In this document: positions 24,278 to 31,968 of the stretch, in pieces
Numbering within the stretch: position 1 is the stretch's first letter
Layout: every line of letters begins with the position of its first letter
Origin: CALZJC01 sp041574955
GTDB lineage: Bacteria; Acidobacteriota; Thermoanaerobaculia; Multivoradales; JAHEKO01
Reading direction: 5' to 3'
Assembly (NCBI GenBank): GCA_041574955.1
Contig: JBFGNS010000011.1
Span: forward strand, 1-46,555
Length of the DNA stretch: 46,555 nt
Translations under genes and position numbers: made by a program
The notes under the pieces: model-generated
The model's database searches: none
What the model saw: only the letters and a program-made list of their open reading frames with translations
Told to the model about the DNA's origin: nothing

Positions 24278-25063
24278 CTAGTCCCGCGGCGGCCAGGGGA
24301 AGAAGGCGCTGGTGCGGCGGATGTACTCGGCGTAAGCCGGCTTCTTCCGGCTCATGCCCTTCTCGAGCAGGGCCACTCCCGACACCTTGAGCAGCATGAA
24401 GGTCATCACCACCGGGCCGATCAGCGTCCAGGCGCCGCCGCCGGTCGCCAGCGCGAAGCAGCCGTAGCCCCACCACACGGTGGCGTCACCGAAGTAGTTG
24501 GGGTGACGCGTGTAGCGCCACAGGCCGCGGTCCATCACCTTGCCGCGGTTGTCGGGATCGGCCTTGAAGCGCGCCATCTGGTAGTCGCCGACCGCCTCGA
24601 AGAACAGGCCCGTCGCCCACAGAGCGAGTCCCAGGCCGTCGAGCCAGCCGAGTCCGGCAGGCGCCGCCGCGCGCTGCACCTGGAACAGCGGCACGGCGAT
24701 CACCCAGGCCAGCACCGCCTGCAGCCAGAAGACGATCGGCAGGCTGAGCAGCGGGAAGCCCGCGCCGTACTTCTTGCGCATGGCGCGGTAGCGGTAGTCC
24801 TCGTCCTGACCCCAGTTGCGCCACAGGATGTAGACCGACAGCCGCAGCGCCCACACCGTCACCAGCACCGGCACCAGCAGCTGGCGGAGGCCCTCCCGCG
24901 GGCCACAGCTCCAGTAGAACCAGGCCAGCAGCGCGAACGCCAGCCCCCAGAAGACGTCGACGATCGAGACGTCGCGCTTCGGCAGGCTGACCAGCCAGAC
25001 ACCGGTCATCAGGGCCGCCACCGCGGCCAGGCCCTCGAGGGCGACGGTCAACGGCGCGTCCAT
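24278..25063 (-). CDS. DUF1295 steroid-5-alpha-reductase-like membrane protein
   Basis: A 261-residue integral membrane protein of the DUF1295 family, fold-related to steroid 5-alpha-reductases and isoprenylcysteine methyltransferases. The signature is DRGLWRYTRHPNYFGDATVW near residue 185, with KRDVSIVDVFWGLAFALLAW at the start and about seven membrane segments. The family is presumed to reduce or modify a lipid double bond using NAD(P)H. It is the last gene of the eight-gene operon that begins at 30994, coupled to DUF1475 through TGATG. The longer upstream frame is a shadow of the neighbour. Confidence 0.88.
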   Translation of the reverse strand: MDAPLTVALEGLAAVAALMTGVWLVSLPKRDVSIVDVFWGLAFALLAWFYWSCGPREGLRQLLVPVLVTVWALRLSVYILWRNWGQDEDYRYRAMRKKYGAGFPLLSLPIVFWLQAVLAWVIAVPLFQVQRAAAPAGLGWLDGLGLALWATGLFFEAVGDYQMARFKADPDNRGKVMDRGLWRYTRHPNYFGDATVWWGYGCFALATGGGAWTLIGPVVMTFMLLKVSGVALLEKGMSRKKPAYAEYIRRTSAFFPWPPRD

Positions 25064-25413
25064 CAGGTGCCGCCCTCCTCGGCCGGCGGCCGCAGCAACA
25101 GCCGCTCGATGGGGGCGTCGAGCGGCAGCGCGAACAGCCGCCACAGCAGGTAGCCGGCGATGGCGATGTTGCCGAGCGCCATCAGCAGGACGAACCACAG
25201 CAGCCGGGCGCCCCACGACCTCTCGCGGTAGGCGATCCAGACGTACACCGTGATGAAACCGAAGTAGGCGTCGGCCAGGGTGGCCCGGAACCACGGGTCG
25301 TCCCACAGCTCGCCGGCGGCGTCGAAGACGCCGCGCTCGAGGCTGGCGCCGGCGGTGACCGCCAGCATGCCGGCCAGGATGAGAAGGAACAGGATGCGCA
25401 GGGCGAGGATCAT
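25063..25413 (-). CDS. DUF1475 family small membrane protein
   Basis: A 116-residue protein with three membrane segments: LRILFLLILAGMLAVTAGAS at the start, YFGFITVYVWIAY in the middle and LLWFVLLMALGNIAIAGYLL near the end. The sequence LERGVFDAAGELWDDPWFRA between the first two segments is typical of DUF1475. Function is unknown; it is commonly found beside DUF1295 and fatty-acid-modifying methyltransferases. Both ends overlap neighbours (ATGA with the methyltransferase, TGATG with DUF1295), so it is strictly co-translated. Confidence 0.8.
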   Translation of the reverse strand: MILALRILFLLILAGMLAVTAGASLERGVFDAAGELWDDPWFRATLADAYFGFITVYVWIAYRERSWGARLLWFVLLMALGNIAIAGYLLWRLFALPLDAPIERLLLRPPAEEGGT

Positions 25414-26447
25414 TGCGGGTCTCCCCCGGTTGCAGGCCGCAGCCGGTAGTGGCCGACCAGCCACTCGCGGCCGCCGCGGTAGCCGAACAGCTCGGCGCAG
25501 GCCAGGAAGAACAGCCGCCAGCGCTGGAACCACAGCTCGCGGCCGGCGTCGCCGTAGACCGGCGCGAACACCTCCAGCACCGCGTCGCGCCGCCGCTCCA
25601 TCCGCTCGAGCCAGGCGCGCGCGGTGCGCTCGTAATGGGTGCCGTCGACCAGCCAGCGCTGCTCGACCACCAGGTCGTCGGTGAACTCGTCGAACAGGTC
25701 CGCTGACGGCATCAGCCCGCCGGTGAAGAAGTGGCGCGCCATCCAGTCGTCGGAGCCCTGGACCTCGAACAGGTACGGCTCGGCGTGGTGGCAGAAGACG
25801 TGGACGAACAGCCGCCCGTCCGGCTCGAGCCAACCAGCGATACGTGCCAGCAGCTCGCGGTAGTTGCGCATGTGCTCGAACATCTCGATCGACACCACGC
25901 GATCGAACCGCCGGTCGGGCCGGTAGTCGTTCATGTCGGCGGTCTCGACCGCGATGTTGGTCAGCCCGCGGTGCCGGGCCTCGGACTCGATGTGCAGCCG
26001 CTGGGGGCCGGAGTTGGACACCGCCTGCACCCGGCAACGCGGGTAGCGCTCGGCGATCCACAGCGACAGCGAGCCCCAGCCGCAGCCGAGGTCGAGCACC
26101 GTCATGCCGTCGGCGATGCCGGCCCGCTGGCAGGTCAAGGACAGCATGGCGGCCTCGGCGGCGCCCAGCTCCGCGACGCCCTGCGGCCAGTGGCAGCCGC
26201 TGTACTTGAGGTGCCGGCCGAGCACCAGCTTGAAGAACTCGGGTGGCAGCTCGTAGTGCTGCTCGTTGGCGGTGTCGGTGGCGACTGCGATCGGACCGCT
26301 GCCGAGGGTCTCGACCAGTCGCTGCCGGCGTTCGCCGCTGCCGTTGGTCAGGCCGCTCAGGCGGCGGCGCAGCAGGTGACGGATGCCGGCGCGTAGCAGC
26401 GGCTCGGGCACGCGGCCGCTCTCGGCCAGCTGTAGCGGCCAGCTCAC
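25410..26447 (-). CDS. Cyclopropane-fatty-acid-synthase-like methyltransferase (second copy)
   Basis: A 345-residue SAM-dependent methyltransferase of the CFA synthase family (lacking the long N-terminal domain of E. coli Cfa). SAM motif I is VLDLGCGWGSLSLWIAERY; EMFEHMRNYRELLARIAGWL and a C-terminal helical region FAPVYGDAGRELWFQRWRLF follow. Such enzymes methylate the double bond of unsaturated acyl chains in membrane phospholipids, giving cyclopropane, methyl-branched or furan-precursor chains. It starts with GTG at 26447, overlapping the first copy as GTGA; the longer frame upstream is a shadow. The two copies are clearly diverged, so they probably do successive or different steps. Confidence 0.85.
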   Translation of the reverse strand: MSWPLQLAESGRVPEPLLRAGIRHLLRRRLSGLTNGSGERRQRLVETLGSGPIAVATDTANEQHYELPPEFFKLVLGRHLKYSGCHWPQGVAELGAAEAAMLSLTCQRAGIADGMTVLDLGCGWGSLSLWIAERYPRCRVQAVSNSGPQRLHIESEARHRGLTNIAVETADMNDYRPDRRFDRVVSIEMFEHMRNYRELLARIAGWLEPDGRLFVHVFCHHAEPYLFEVQGSDDWMARHFFTGGLMPSADLFDEFTDDLVVEQRWLVDGTHYERTARAWLERMERRRDAVLEVFAPVYGDAGRELWFQRWRLFFLACAELFGYRGGREWLVGHYRLRPATGGDPQ

Positions 26448-27760
26448 GGCCCGGTCTCCGTCGCCAGCGCCGGCCGGCGGTAGCGCGGCTTGGCAAGCAG
26501 CAGCTGGACGTCGCCGATCACCCGTTCGGCGAAGCCGGCTTCGCAGTACGAGAAGTAGTAGCGCCACAGCCGGCGGAACCGCTCCGGCAGCCCGAGCGCC
26601 GCGATCTCGGCCTCGCGCCCGTCGAACCGCTGACGCCATAGCGCCAGCGTGCGCGCGTAGTGCTGGGTGATGTCCTCGAGGTCGAGGAGCTGGAGGTCGC
26701 TGGCGTCGCGCATCCCCTCGAGGATGCGGCCTAGCGAGGGCAGCAGGGCGCCGGGGAAGATGTGCCGCTGGATGAAGTCGACCGAGCGCCGGTAGCTGTC
26801 GTAGCGCTGCTCGGGCATGGTGATCGCCTGGATCAGCGCCAGACCGTGCGGCCGGAGCAGCCGGCTCACCACGCCGACGTAGCTCGGCAGCAGCCGGTGG
26901 CCCACGGCCTCGATCATCTCGATCGACGCCAGCTTGTCGAACCGCCGCCCGAGCGCCGCCGGCAGGTCTCGGAAGTCGAGCCTTACCACTTGTACGCGAT
27001 CGGCCAGGCCGGCCTCGGCCACCCGGCGGCTGGCCAGCTCGTGCTGGCGCCGCGACACGGTGGTGGTGACCACTCGCGCGCCGTAGTGGCCGGCGGCGTG
27101 CAGCGCGAAGCTGCCCCAGCCGCTACCGATCTCCACCACCTCGTCGCCCGGCGCCAGCTCGAGCTTGCGGCACACCAGATCGAGCTTGTGGCGCGAGGCC
27201 TGCTCGAGACCACTGTCGGCGTTCGGGAACACCGCGCTCGAGTAGGTCATGGTGCGGTCGAGGAAGGTGGCGAAGAAACGGTTGCCGAGATCGTAGTGGG
27301 CGGCGATGTTGCGGCGGCTGCCGCGGCGGCTGTTGCGGCGCAGCAGGTGGAAGGCGCGGTCGAGCAGCCAGCGCAGGCGGGCGATGCCGCGCTCGAAGCC
27401 GCTGGCCTCGTCCAGATCGCGGGCCATGACCCGCAGCACCGCGGTCAGGTCGGGGCTGTCCCACAGCCTTTCGGCGAACGCCTCGGCGGCGCCGATCGAA
27501 CCGCCGAGCGCCACCCGCCGCCAGAAGCGCGGCCTGCGTATCTCGATCCGACCGCGCGGCGCCGCCGGCTCGGGGGAGTGCCCGAACTGCCGGCCGACCC
27601 CGCCTTCGACCACTTCGACCTCGCCGCCCTCGAGGCGCGCCAGCCGGTTGCAGACGGCGCGCCGCGCCCAGCGGTCGATCGCCGAGCCGGCGGCGGTCAG
27701 CGATCGGCCGGTTTGGCCGAGCGCTCGGGATGGGGATGAAACGGCACTCTCTTGAGCCAC
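26444..27760 (-). CDS. Cyclopropane-fatty-acid-synthase-like methyltransferase (first copy)
   Basis: A 438-residue CFA-synthase-type methyltransferase with the full two-domain layout: an N-terminal lipid-binding domain (to about residue 150, ending RNIAAHYDLGNRFFATFLDR, the classic CFAS hallmark) and a catalytic domain with VVEIGSGWGSFALHAAGHYG as SAM motif I and SIEMIEAVGHRLLPSYVGVV. It should methylate acyl double bonds of phospholipids. The start is uncertain: GTG at 27760 has GGAGG about 10 nt upstream but overlaps DUF1365 by 64 bp; a CTG at 27700 would overlap the DUF1365 stop as CTGA and give 418 residues. Confidence 0.87.
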   Translation of the reverse strand: MAQESAVSSPSRALGQTGRSLTAAGSAIDRWARRAVCNRLARLEGGEVEVVEGGVGRQFGHSPEPAAPRGRIEIRRPRFWRRVALGGSIGAAEAFAERLWDSPDLTAVLRVMARDLDEASGFERGIARLRWLLDRAFHLLRRNSRRGSRRNIAAHYDLGNRFFATFLDRTMTYSSAVFPNADSGLEQASRHKLDLVCRKLELAPGDEVVEIGSGWGSFALHAAGHYGARVVTTTVSRRQHELASRRVAEAGLADRVQVVRLDFRDLPAALGRRFDKLASIEMIEAVGHRLLPSYVGVVSRLLRPHGLALIQAITMPEQRYDSYRRSVDFIQRHIFPGALLPSLGRILEGMRDASDLQLLDLEDITQHYARTLALWRQRFDGREAEIAALGLPERFRRLWRYYFSYCEAGFAERVIGDVQLLLAKPRYRRPALATETGP

Positions 27761-28467
27761 AGTCGGAAAGCCTCCCAGTAGATCCAGCCCACCACCCGCG
27801 CAGTCATCAGCGGGTAGCGGCAGAGCGCGGCGGCGAGGACGGGGCCGGTGATCGGCCGGCGGCCGAGGACCAGAGTCGCGTCGAAGAACTTCTCGCCGCC
27901 GCGGTAGTTGTCGATGTGGACCACCAGCCGGCGGCCCGGCAGGTTGGTGCTCCAGACGTGCTCGACGTCCATGCCGATGAACGGCGAGACGTGCAGGTGC
28001 TTGCCCGACCGGAACACCAGCCGGCGCGCCTCGCCCTGCTCGGCGGCGTCGAGCACGTAGCAGTGACGCTCGCCCCACGGCGTGTTGTTGACCTCCGCCA
28101 CCAGCGCCGTCAGCCGCTCGCCATCCGGCTCGAAGCAGTAGTAGAAGCTCACCGGGTTGAAGCAGTGGCCGAAGTAGCGCAGGTGGGTGAGCAGCCGGAT
28201 CGGTCCCGCCGGCCGGCGGCCGATGCGGCGCTCCACCAGGTCGCGCACGCTGGTGGTCAGGGGCTCGGCCGGATCGCCGACGTGGTCGCGACGGTCGAAG
28301 CGGGCCGGTGCCGGCCGCCTGGTCGACCACAACCAGCGGCGCGCGAACACCGTGTCCAGCTCGTCCAGGTCGAGGTAGGCCAGGAACAGCGGGTATCGGA
28401 AATCGTGCACCGCCGGGCTCTTGCGCCGGTGGCGCACGCTCCCGAGATACAGGCAGCTATGCGGCAT
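27697..28467 (-). CDS. DUF1365 family protein
   Basis: A 256-residue protein of the DUF1365 family. Signature blocks are VRHRRKSPAVHDFRYPLFLA at the N-terminus, YFGHCFNPVSFYYCFEPDGE in the middle and KHLHVSPFIGMD. The family almost always sits between an FAD-dependent amine-oxidase-like gene and a CFA-synthase-like gene, exactly as here, and is presumed to help modify membrane fatty acids; the biochemical role is not established. The start overlaps the FAD gene by 11 bp. Confidence 0.92.
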   Translation of the reverse strand: MPHSCLYLGSVRHRRKSPAVHDFRYPLFLAYLDLDELDTVFARRWLWSTRRPAPARFDRRDHVGDPAEPLTTSVRDLVERRIGRRPAGPIRLLTHLRYFGHCFNPVSFYYCFEPDGERLTALVAEVNNTPWGERHCYVLDAAEQGEARRLVFRSGKHLHVSPFIGMDVEHVWSTNLPGRRLVVHIDNYRGGEKFFDATLVLGRRPITGPVLAAALCRYPLMTARVVGWIYWEAFRLWLKRVPFHPHPERSAKPADR

Positions 28468-29731
28468 GCTGCCTCCCGCCGGCCGCCATCTGCCTGCCGA
28501 AACGGCGGCAGACCTCGAGCGCGCTCACCACGCCGTCCTCGTGGAAGCCGTTGCGCCAGTAGGCTCCACAGTAGTGCACGCGGTCGATGCCGCTGATCTC
28601 GCCGTGGCGTCGCTGCGCCGCCAACGCCCGCCGGTTGAACAGGGGGTGGCTGAAGTCGATTCGGCGGATCACCTTGGCGCGGTCGATGCGGTCGTCGAGG
28701 TTGAGCGAAACGCAGAACGGCGGGTCGGCGTCCAGGCCCTGCAGCCGGCACATGTCGTAGGTCACCGCCAGCCGCCCGTCGGCCAGGCGCCGGTAGTTCC
28801 AGCTCGCCCGGGCGCGCCTGCTGGTGGGCAGCAGGCGGTCGTCGGTGTGCAGGGTAGCTCGGTTCGGCTGATAGGGGATGGCGCCGAGCACCTCGCGCTC
28901 GGCCGGGCTGGGGTCGGCCAGCAGGGCCAGCGCCTGGTCCGAATGGGTGGCCACGATCGCCTGGTCGAACCGCTCGCGGCGGTCGCCGGGGGCGATCTCG
29001 ACGCCGCCGGCGACGCGGCGCACGGCGGTGACCGGAGTGGCCAGCCGGATGCGGTCGCGGAACGGGCGGACGAGCGCCTCGACGTAGCGGGCCGAGCCGC
29101 CGGACACCACCCGCCAGGTGTGGTGGCCGCGCGCCGCAAGCAGGTTGTGGTTGTCGAGGAATCGCAGCAGGAAGAGCGCCGGAACGTCGAGCACGTCGCT
29201 CGGCCGGGTGGACCAGATCGCCGCCGTCATCGGCAGCAGGTACTGCTCGGCCAGCTCGGGTGGGTGGCTGCCGTCGGCCAGGAACCGGCCGAGGGTGGGG
29301 CCGCCGCGGTCGCGCCAGTCGGCGGCGCGCAGCAGCTCGCGGGCCTCGCGGTTGAACCGGTCGATGCTCCTGAGCAGGCGCCAGAACGACGGCCGCACCA
29401 GATTGCGCCGCTGCGCGAACAGGGTGTCGAGCGAGGTGCCGCAGTACTCGAGGCCGGTGGTCTCGTCGGTGACGCTGAAGCTCATGCTGGTGGGCTGGGT
29501 GGCGACGCCCAGCCGGGCCAGCAGCCGCACGAAGTTGGGGTAGTTGACCTCGTTGTAGACCACGAAGCCGGCGTCGACCTGATAAGGCCGGCCGCCGCGC
29601 TCGACCGCGGAGGTGAGGGTGTGGCCGCCGATGTGCTCGCCCGCCTCGAACACGGTCAGCTGGTGCTCGTCGTGCAGCAGGTGAGCGCACACCAGCCCGG
29701 AGATGCCGCTGCCGATGACGGCGATCTTCAC
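28457..29731 (-). CDS. FAD-dependent amine-oxidase-like oxidoreductase
   Basis: A 424-residue flavoprotein. The N-terminus MKIAVIGSGISGLVCAHLL is a GxGxxG dinucleotide-binding loop, followed by FEAGEHIGGHTLTS, the GG doublet of the amine-oxidase/phytoene-desaturase type; the C-terminal FAD motif is around VHYCGAYWRNGFHEDGVVSA. In light- or singlet-oxygen-induced clusters the corresponding protein acts on acyl chains; the relative in Rhodobacter furan-fatty-acid synthesis is described as a desaturase of methylated acyl chains, so desaturation of a methylated chain is a reasonable proposal. It starts with GTG at 29731. Confidence 0.9.
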   Translation of the reverse strand: MKIAVIGSGISGLVCAHLLHDEHQLTVFEAGEHIGGHTLTSAVERGGRPYQVDAGFVVYNEVNYPNFVRLLARLGVATQPTSMSFSVTDETTGLEYCGTSLDTLFAQRRNLVRPSFWRLLRSIDRFNREARELLRAADWRDRGGPTLGRFLADGSHPPELAEQYLLPMTAAIWSTRPSDVLDVPALFLLRFLDNHNLLAARGHHTWRVVSGGSARYVEALVRPFRDRIRLATPVTAVRRVAGGVEIAPGDRRERFDQAIVATHSDQALALLADPSPAEREVLGAIPYQPNRATLHTDDRLLPTSRRARASWNYRRLADGRLAVTYDMCRLQGLDADPPFCVSLNLDDRIDRAKVIRRIDFSHPLFNRRALAAQRRHGEISGIDRVHYCGAYWRNGFHEDGVVSALEVCRRFGRQMAAGGRQHAA

Positions 29732-29768
29732 GGCCGATCCTCGCGGCCCGCGGGTGGACGCCGCCGGC

Positions 29769-30203
29769 TCACGGCGTGCCCACCATCATCAGCGTGGCCA
29801 GCACCCCGCGCGCGCTCCAGGCGGCGGTGCGCAGCCAGTTGGTGGCCACCAGCCGCCGCGCCGCTCGTCGATCGAAACCGACCAGCAGACGGCGGTGCAG
29901 CGGCACCTGGACGAGGGCTGTCGAAAGCCAGATCACGGCGAGCAGGGCGACTCCGATCCATGCCGGTTTCGCGATCGGGCCGCTGACGGTTGCGGCGAGC
30001 AGCGCTGCCGTGGTCGCCTCGGCCAGCATCAGGGGGCCCACCACCCAGCCGGTGCGGTTCTGGTGGAGCCGCGCAAAGGCGGGGAAGTCTGCCCTCGCGG
30101 CGAGCTCGAACAGCGGGTAGTGCACCAGCTGGACGAACCAGATGATCCCTCCCATGGCGAGGGTGGCCGCGGCGTGGAGAGCCAGTAGCGGCTGGGTGCT
30201 CAT
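29769..30203 (-). CDS. Small four-TM membrane protein, function unknown
   Basis: A 144-residue membrane protein. Four hydrophobic segments are visible: LAMGGIIWFVQLVHYPLF, GPLMLAEATTAALLAATVSG, WIGVALLAVIWLSTALVQVP and a weaker C-terminal one. Conserved-looking features are the VHYPLF block and FARLHQNRTGWVVGP between TM1 and TM2. The family is unnamed to me. It is coupled to the SDR gene through ATGA and is followed 37 bp later by the FAD enzyme, so it belongs to the lipid-modifying operon. Confidence 0.75.
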   Translation of the reverse strand: MSTQPLLALHAAATLAMGGIIWFVQLVHYPLFELAARADFPAFARLHQNRTGWVVGPLMLAEATTAALLAATVSGPIAKPAWIGVALLAVIWLSTALVQVPLHRRLLVGFDRRAARRLVATNWLRTAAWSARGVLATLMMVGTP

Positions 30204-30994
30204 CCCCCGGCCTTCAGCCGCGCCAGCCCGCCGTCGATGCCCCACACCTGTCCGGTGACCCAGCCGCTGTCGGGTCCGAGCAGCCAGGCGATCAGGGACG
30301 CGACCTCGTGCGGACGTCCGGGCCGCCTGACCGCGTGCAGCGCCAGCGAGGCCTCGAGCGCGCGCTCGTTCGACAGGATGCGCGAGGTCAGCGGGGTATC
30401 CATCAACCCCGGGGCCACCGCGTTGATCCGCAGGCCGCGCCGGGCGTAGGTGGCCGACGCCGAGCGGGTCAGCCCCTCGACGGCCGCCTTGGCCGCCGCG
30501 ATCGCCTCGTGGTTGGGCAGGCCGGTCTGGGCGGCGGCCGACGAGACCAGCACGACCGAGCCGCCGTCACGAGCCAGCAGCTTGCCCGCCGCCCGCACGC
30601 AGGCGAAGGCGGTCGTCAGGTTGGCCTCGAGTACGGCCTGCAGCTCGTCGGTGGTGGTCAGATGCGCTGGCTTGAGCAGCAGCGACCCGGAACAGTTGGC
30701 GAGGCCCACCGGCTTTCCCATCTCGGTCAACCGGCGCACGAACCGCTCGACGGCGCCGAAGTCCGACCCGTCGCACTCGGCGACCTCGGCCGAGCCGGGC
30801 AAGCGGTCGGCGAGTTGCTCGAGCGGCTCGCGGCGCCGGCCGGCGAGCAGCAGCCGCACCCCGCGTCCTGCCAGCAGCTCGGCCAGCGCGCTGCCCAGGC
30901 CGCCGGCCGCTCCCAGAACTCCGGCGACCGGCTGTCGTTCCGTTTCTGCGTCGGCGGACGTGGTGCCTGTCACAAAATCGTCCATATCGTGCAT
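30200..30994 (-). CDS. Short-chain dehydrogenase/reductase
   Basis: A 264-residue SDR. The cofactor loop is GVLGAAGGLGSALAELLAGR (variant of TGxxxGxG), the catalytic Ser is in VVLVSSAAAQTG, and the usual YxxxK is replaced by HEAIAAAKAA: Lys is present but Tyr is His. Motif INAVAPGLMDTPLT and the C-terminal SGWVTGQVWGIDGG are classical. The His for Tyr change may alter or slow catalysis. ATG at 30994 (alternative 30985) is the first sensible start; it is the promoter-proximal gene of the eight-gene operon and diverges from the fasciclin gene. Confidence 0.85.
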   Translation of the reverse strand: MHDMDDFVTGTTSADAETERQPVAGVLGAAGGLGSALAELLAGRGVRLLLAGRRREPLEQLADRLPGSAEVAECDGSDFGAVERFVRRLTEMGKPVGLANCSGSLLLKPAHLTTTDELQAVLEANLTTAFACVRAAGKLLARDGGSVVLVSSAAAQTGLPNHEAIAAAKAAVEGLTRSASATYARRGLRINAVAPGLMDTPLTSRILSNERALEASLALHAVRRPGRPHEVASLIAWLLGPDSGWVTGQVWGIDGGLARLKAGG

Positions 30995-31309
30995 TGTCGA
31001 CTTTCGGCGGGCGCCTGTCAAGAGCGGCCTGATCGAGGTTTTCTCCAGGCTCTTGCAACCGATCTTGCGCTGACGGCGAAGGTAGGAGCGAGCGGCAGAA
31101 ATATTCGACGCTCGAACGTTTTGAACGAAATCATGTTCAACCGCGCAACGCCAGTCGGCTCCGGCACCCAGGACCTCGGAGGCCCGTCCCCATCCTCCCT
31201 CTCCTGCCAGACCCTCGGCATCTTCTCGCCATCTTCTCGCCCCAGCGGGCTTCGGGGATCTGGGTGGCGGCGCCGACGGCGGACGCGCCAAGCAACAAAG
31301 GAGACTTCC
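30995..31309. promoter_or_regulatory. Divergent regulatory region between SDR operon and fasciclin gene
   Basis: A 315-bp space holding promoters for both directions. It is clearly less GC-rich than the surrounding genes between 31090 and 31145 and contains the proposed operator at 31114-31131. I see no coding sequence in it: frames crossing it are shadows. Confidence 0.7.
31114..31131 (+). promoter_or_regulatory. Proposed operator site A (tandem 9-bp repeat)
   Basis: GAACGTTTT is followed directly by GAACGAAAT, two 9-bp direct repeats, then CATGTTCAA. The same GAACGTTTTGAAC core recurs upstream of the MerR-type regulator gene, and closely related repeats occur between the TIGR01777 and TspO genes. 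I propose it is bound by the CarH-like regulator encoded at 31969. Confidence 0.5.
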
Positions 31310-31822
31310 ATGATCAAGAGACTTTTCCTCATTGCCCTCGCCGTCGCCCTGGTGGCGGCTCTGCCGGTCGCGGCCGGTGAACATTCGTCGAAGGGCGACT
31401 ATGCCAAGCAGGCCGACATCATCGACACGGCAGTTGCCGCCGGCTCGTTCGACACGCTGGTGGCGGCGGTCAAGGCCGCCGGCCTGGTCGACGCGCTCAA
31501 GGCCGACGGTCCGTTCACCGTCTTCGCTCCCACCGACGAGGCCTTCGCCAAGCTGCCGGCGGGTACGGTCGAGAGTCTGCTGCTACCCGAGAACCGTGAC
31601 AAGCTGCAGTCCATCCTGACCTACCACGTGGTGCCGTCGAGGGTGCTTGCGGCTGACGTGGCCGACGGCGCCTCGGCGCCGACCCTGCTCGACGGACAGT
31701 CGCTCGAGTTCACCATCGCCGACGGCAAGGTGCTGATCGGCGAGTCGGAGGTGATCCAGACCGACATCATGACCTCGAACGGAGTGATCCACGTGGTGGA
31801 CAGCGTTTTGCTGCCCCGCTAG
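31310..31822 (+). CDS. Exported fasciclin domain protein
   Basis: A 170-residue secreted protein with a signal peptide (LFLIALAVALVAALPVAAG) and one fasciclin (FAS1) domain: FTVFAPTDEAFAKLPAGTVE, LQSILTYHVVPSRVLAADV and the final SNGVIHVVDSVLLP block are canonical. FAS1 proteins act in cell-surface adhesion, and small bacterial ones are often induced under oxidative or light stress. AAAGGAG stands 9 nt before the ATG. It is followed by a clear intrinsic terminator and preceded by operator site A. Confidence 0.95.
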   Translation: MIKRLFLIALAVALVAALPVAAGEHSSKGDYAKQADIIDTAVAAGSFDTLVAAVKAAGLVDALKADGPFTVFAPTDEAFAKLPAGTVESLLLPENRDKLQSILTYHVVPSRVLAADVADGASAPTLLDGQSLEFTIADGKVLIGESEVIQTDIMTSNGVIHVVDSVLLPR

Positions 31823-31846
31823 GAGAAGTAGCTGTCGGAGTGACGG

Positions 31847-31875
31847 GGTCCGGGGCGAGCCCCGGGCCTTTTTTT
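31847..31875 (+). terminator. Intrinsic terminator of the fasciclin gene
   Basis: A 9-bp stem GGTCCGGGG/CCCCGGGCC (one G-T pair) with loop CGAG is followed by seven T residues, 24 bp after the fasciclin stop. This is the only textbook rho-independent terminator I found in the window. Confidence 0.9.
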
Positions 31876-31906
31876 CGTTCATTTCAGCTAACCTTGAGAC
31901 TGCTCT

Positions 31907-31924
31907 GAACGTTTTGAACCGACG
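31907..31924 (+). promoter_or_regulatory. Proposed operator site B upstream of the MerR-type gene
   Basis: GAACGTTTT then GAACCGACG, a tandem repeat with the same 9-bp period as site A, about 45 bp upstream of the regulator start. A further related GAGAC occurs 11 bp upstream. Position suggests autoregulation. Confidence 0.5.
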
Positions 31925-31953
31925 AGGGTCTAGAAGAATCCAGGGTTTTATGG

Positions 31954-31959
31954 CATAAT
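31954..31959 (+). promoter_or_regulatory. Probable -10 box of the MerR-type regulator gene
   Basis: CATAAT ends 9 nt before the ATG at 31969, so the message would have almost no leader. No matching -35 consensus is visible 17 bp upstream, as expected for an activator- or repressor-controlled promoter. Confidence 0.45.
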
Positions 31960-31968
31960 CAGTCGGTC

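Noticed and set aside
30968..31018. Two CTGTCA hexamers near the SDR start, resembling Pho-box halves
   Set aside because: They are not spaced by 11 bp (about 44 bp apart) and lie in a gene block with no phosphate link.
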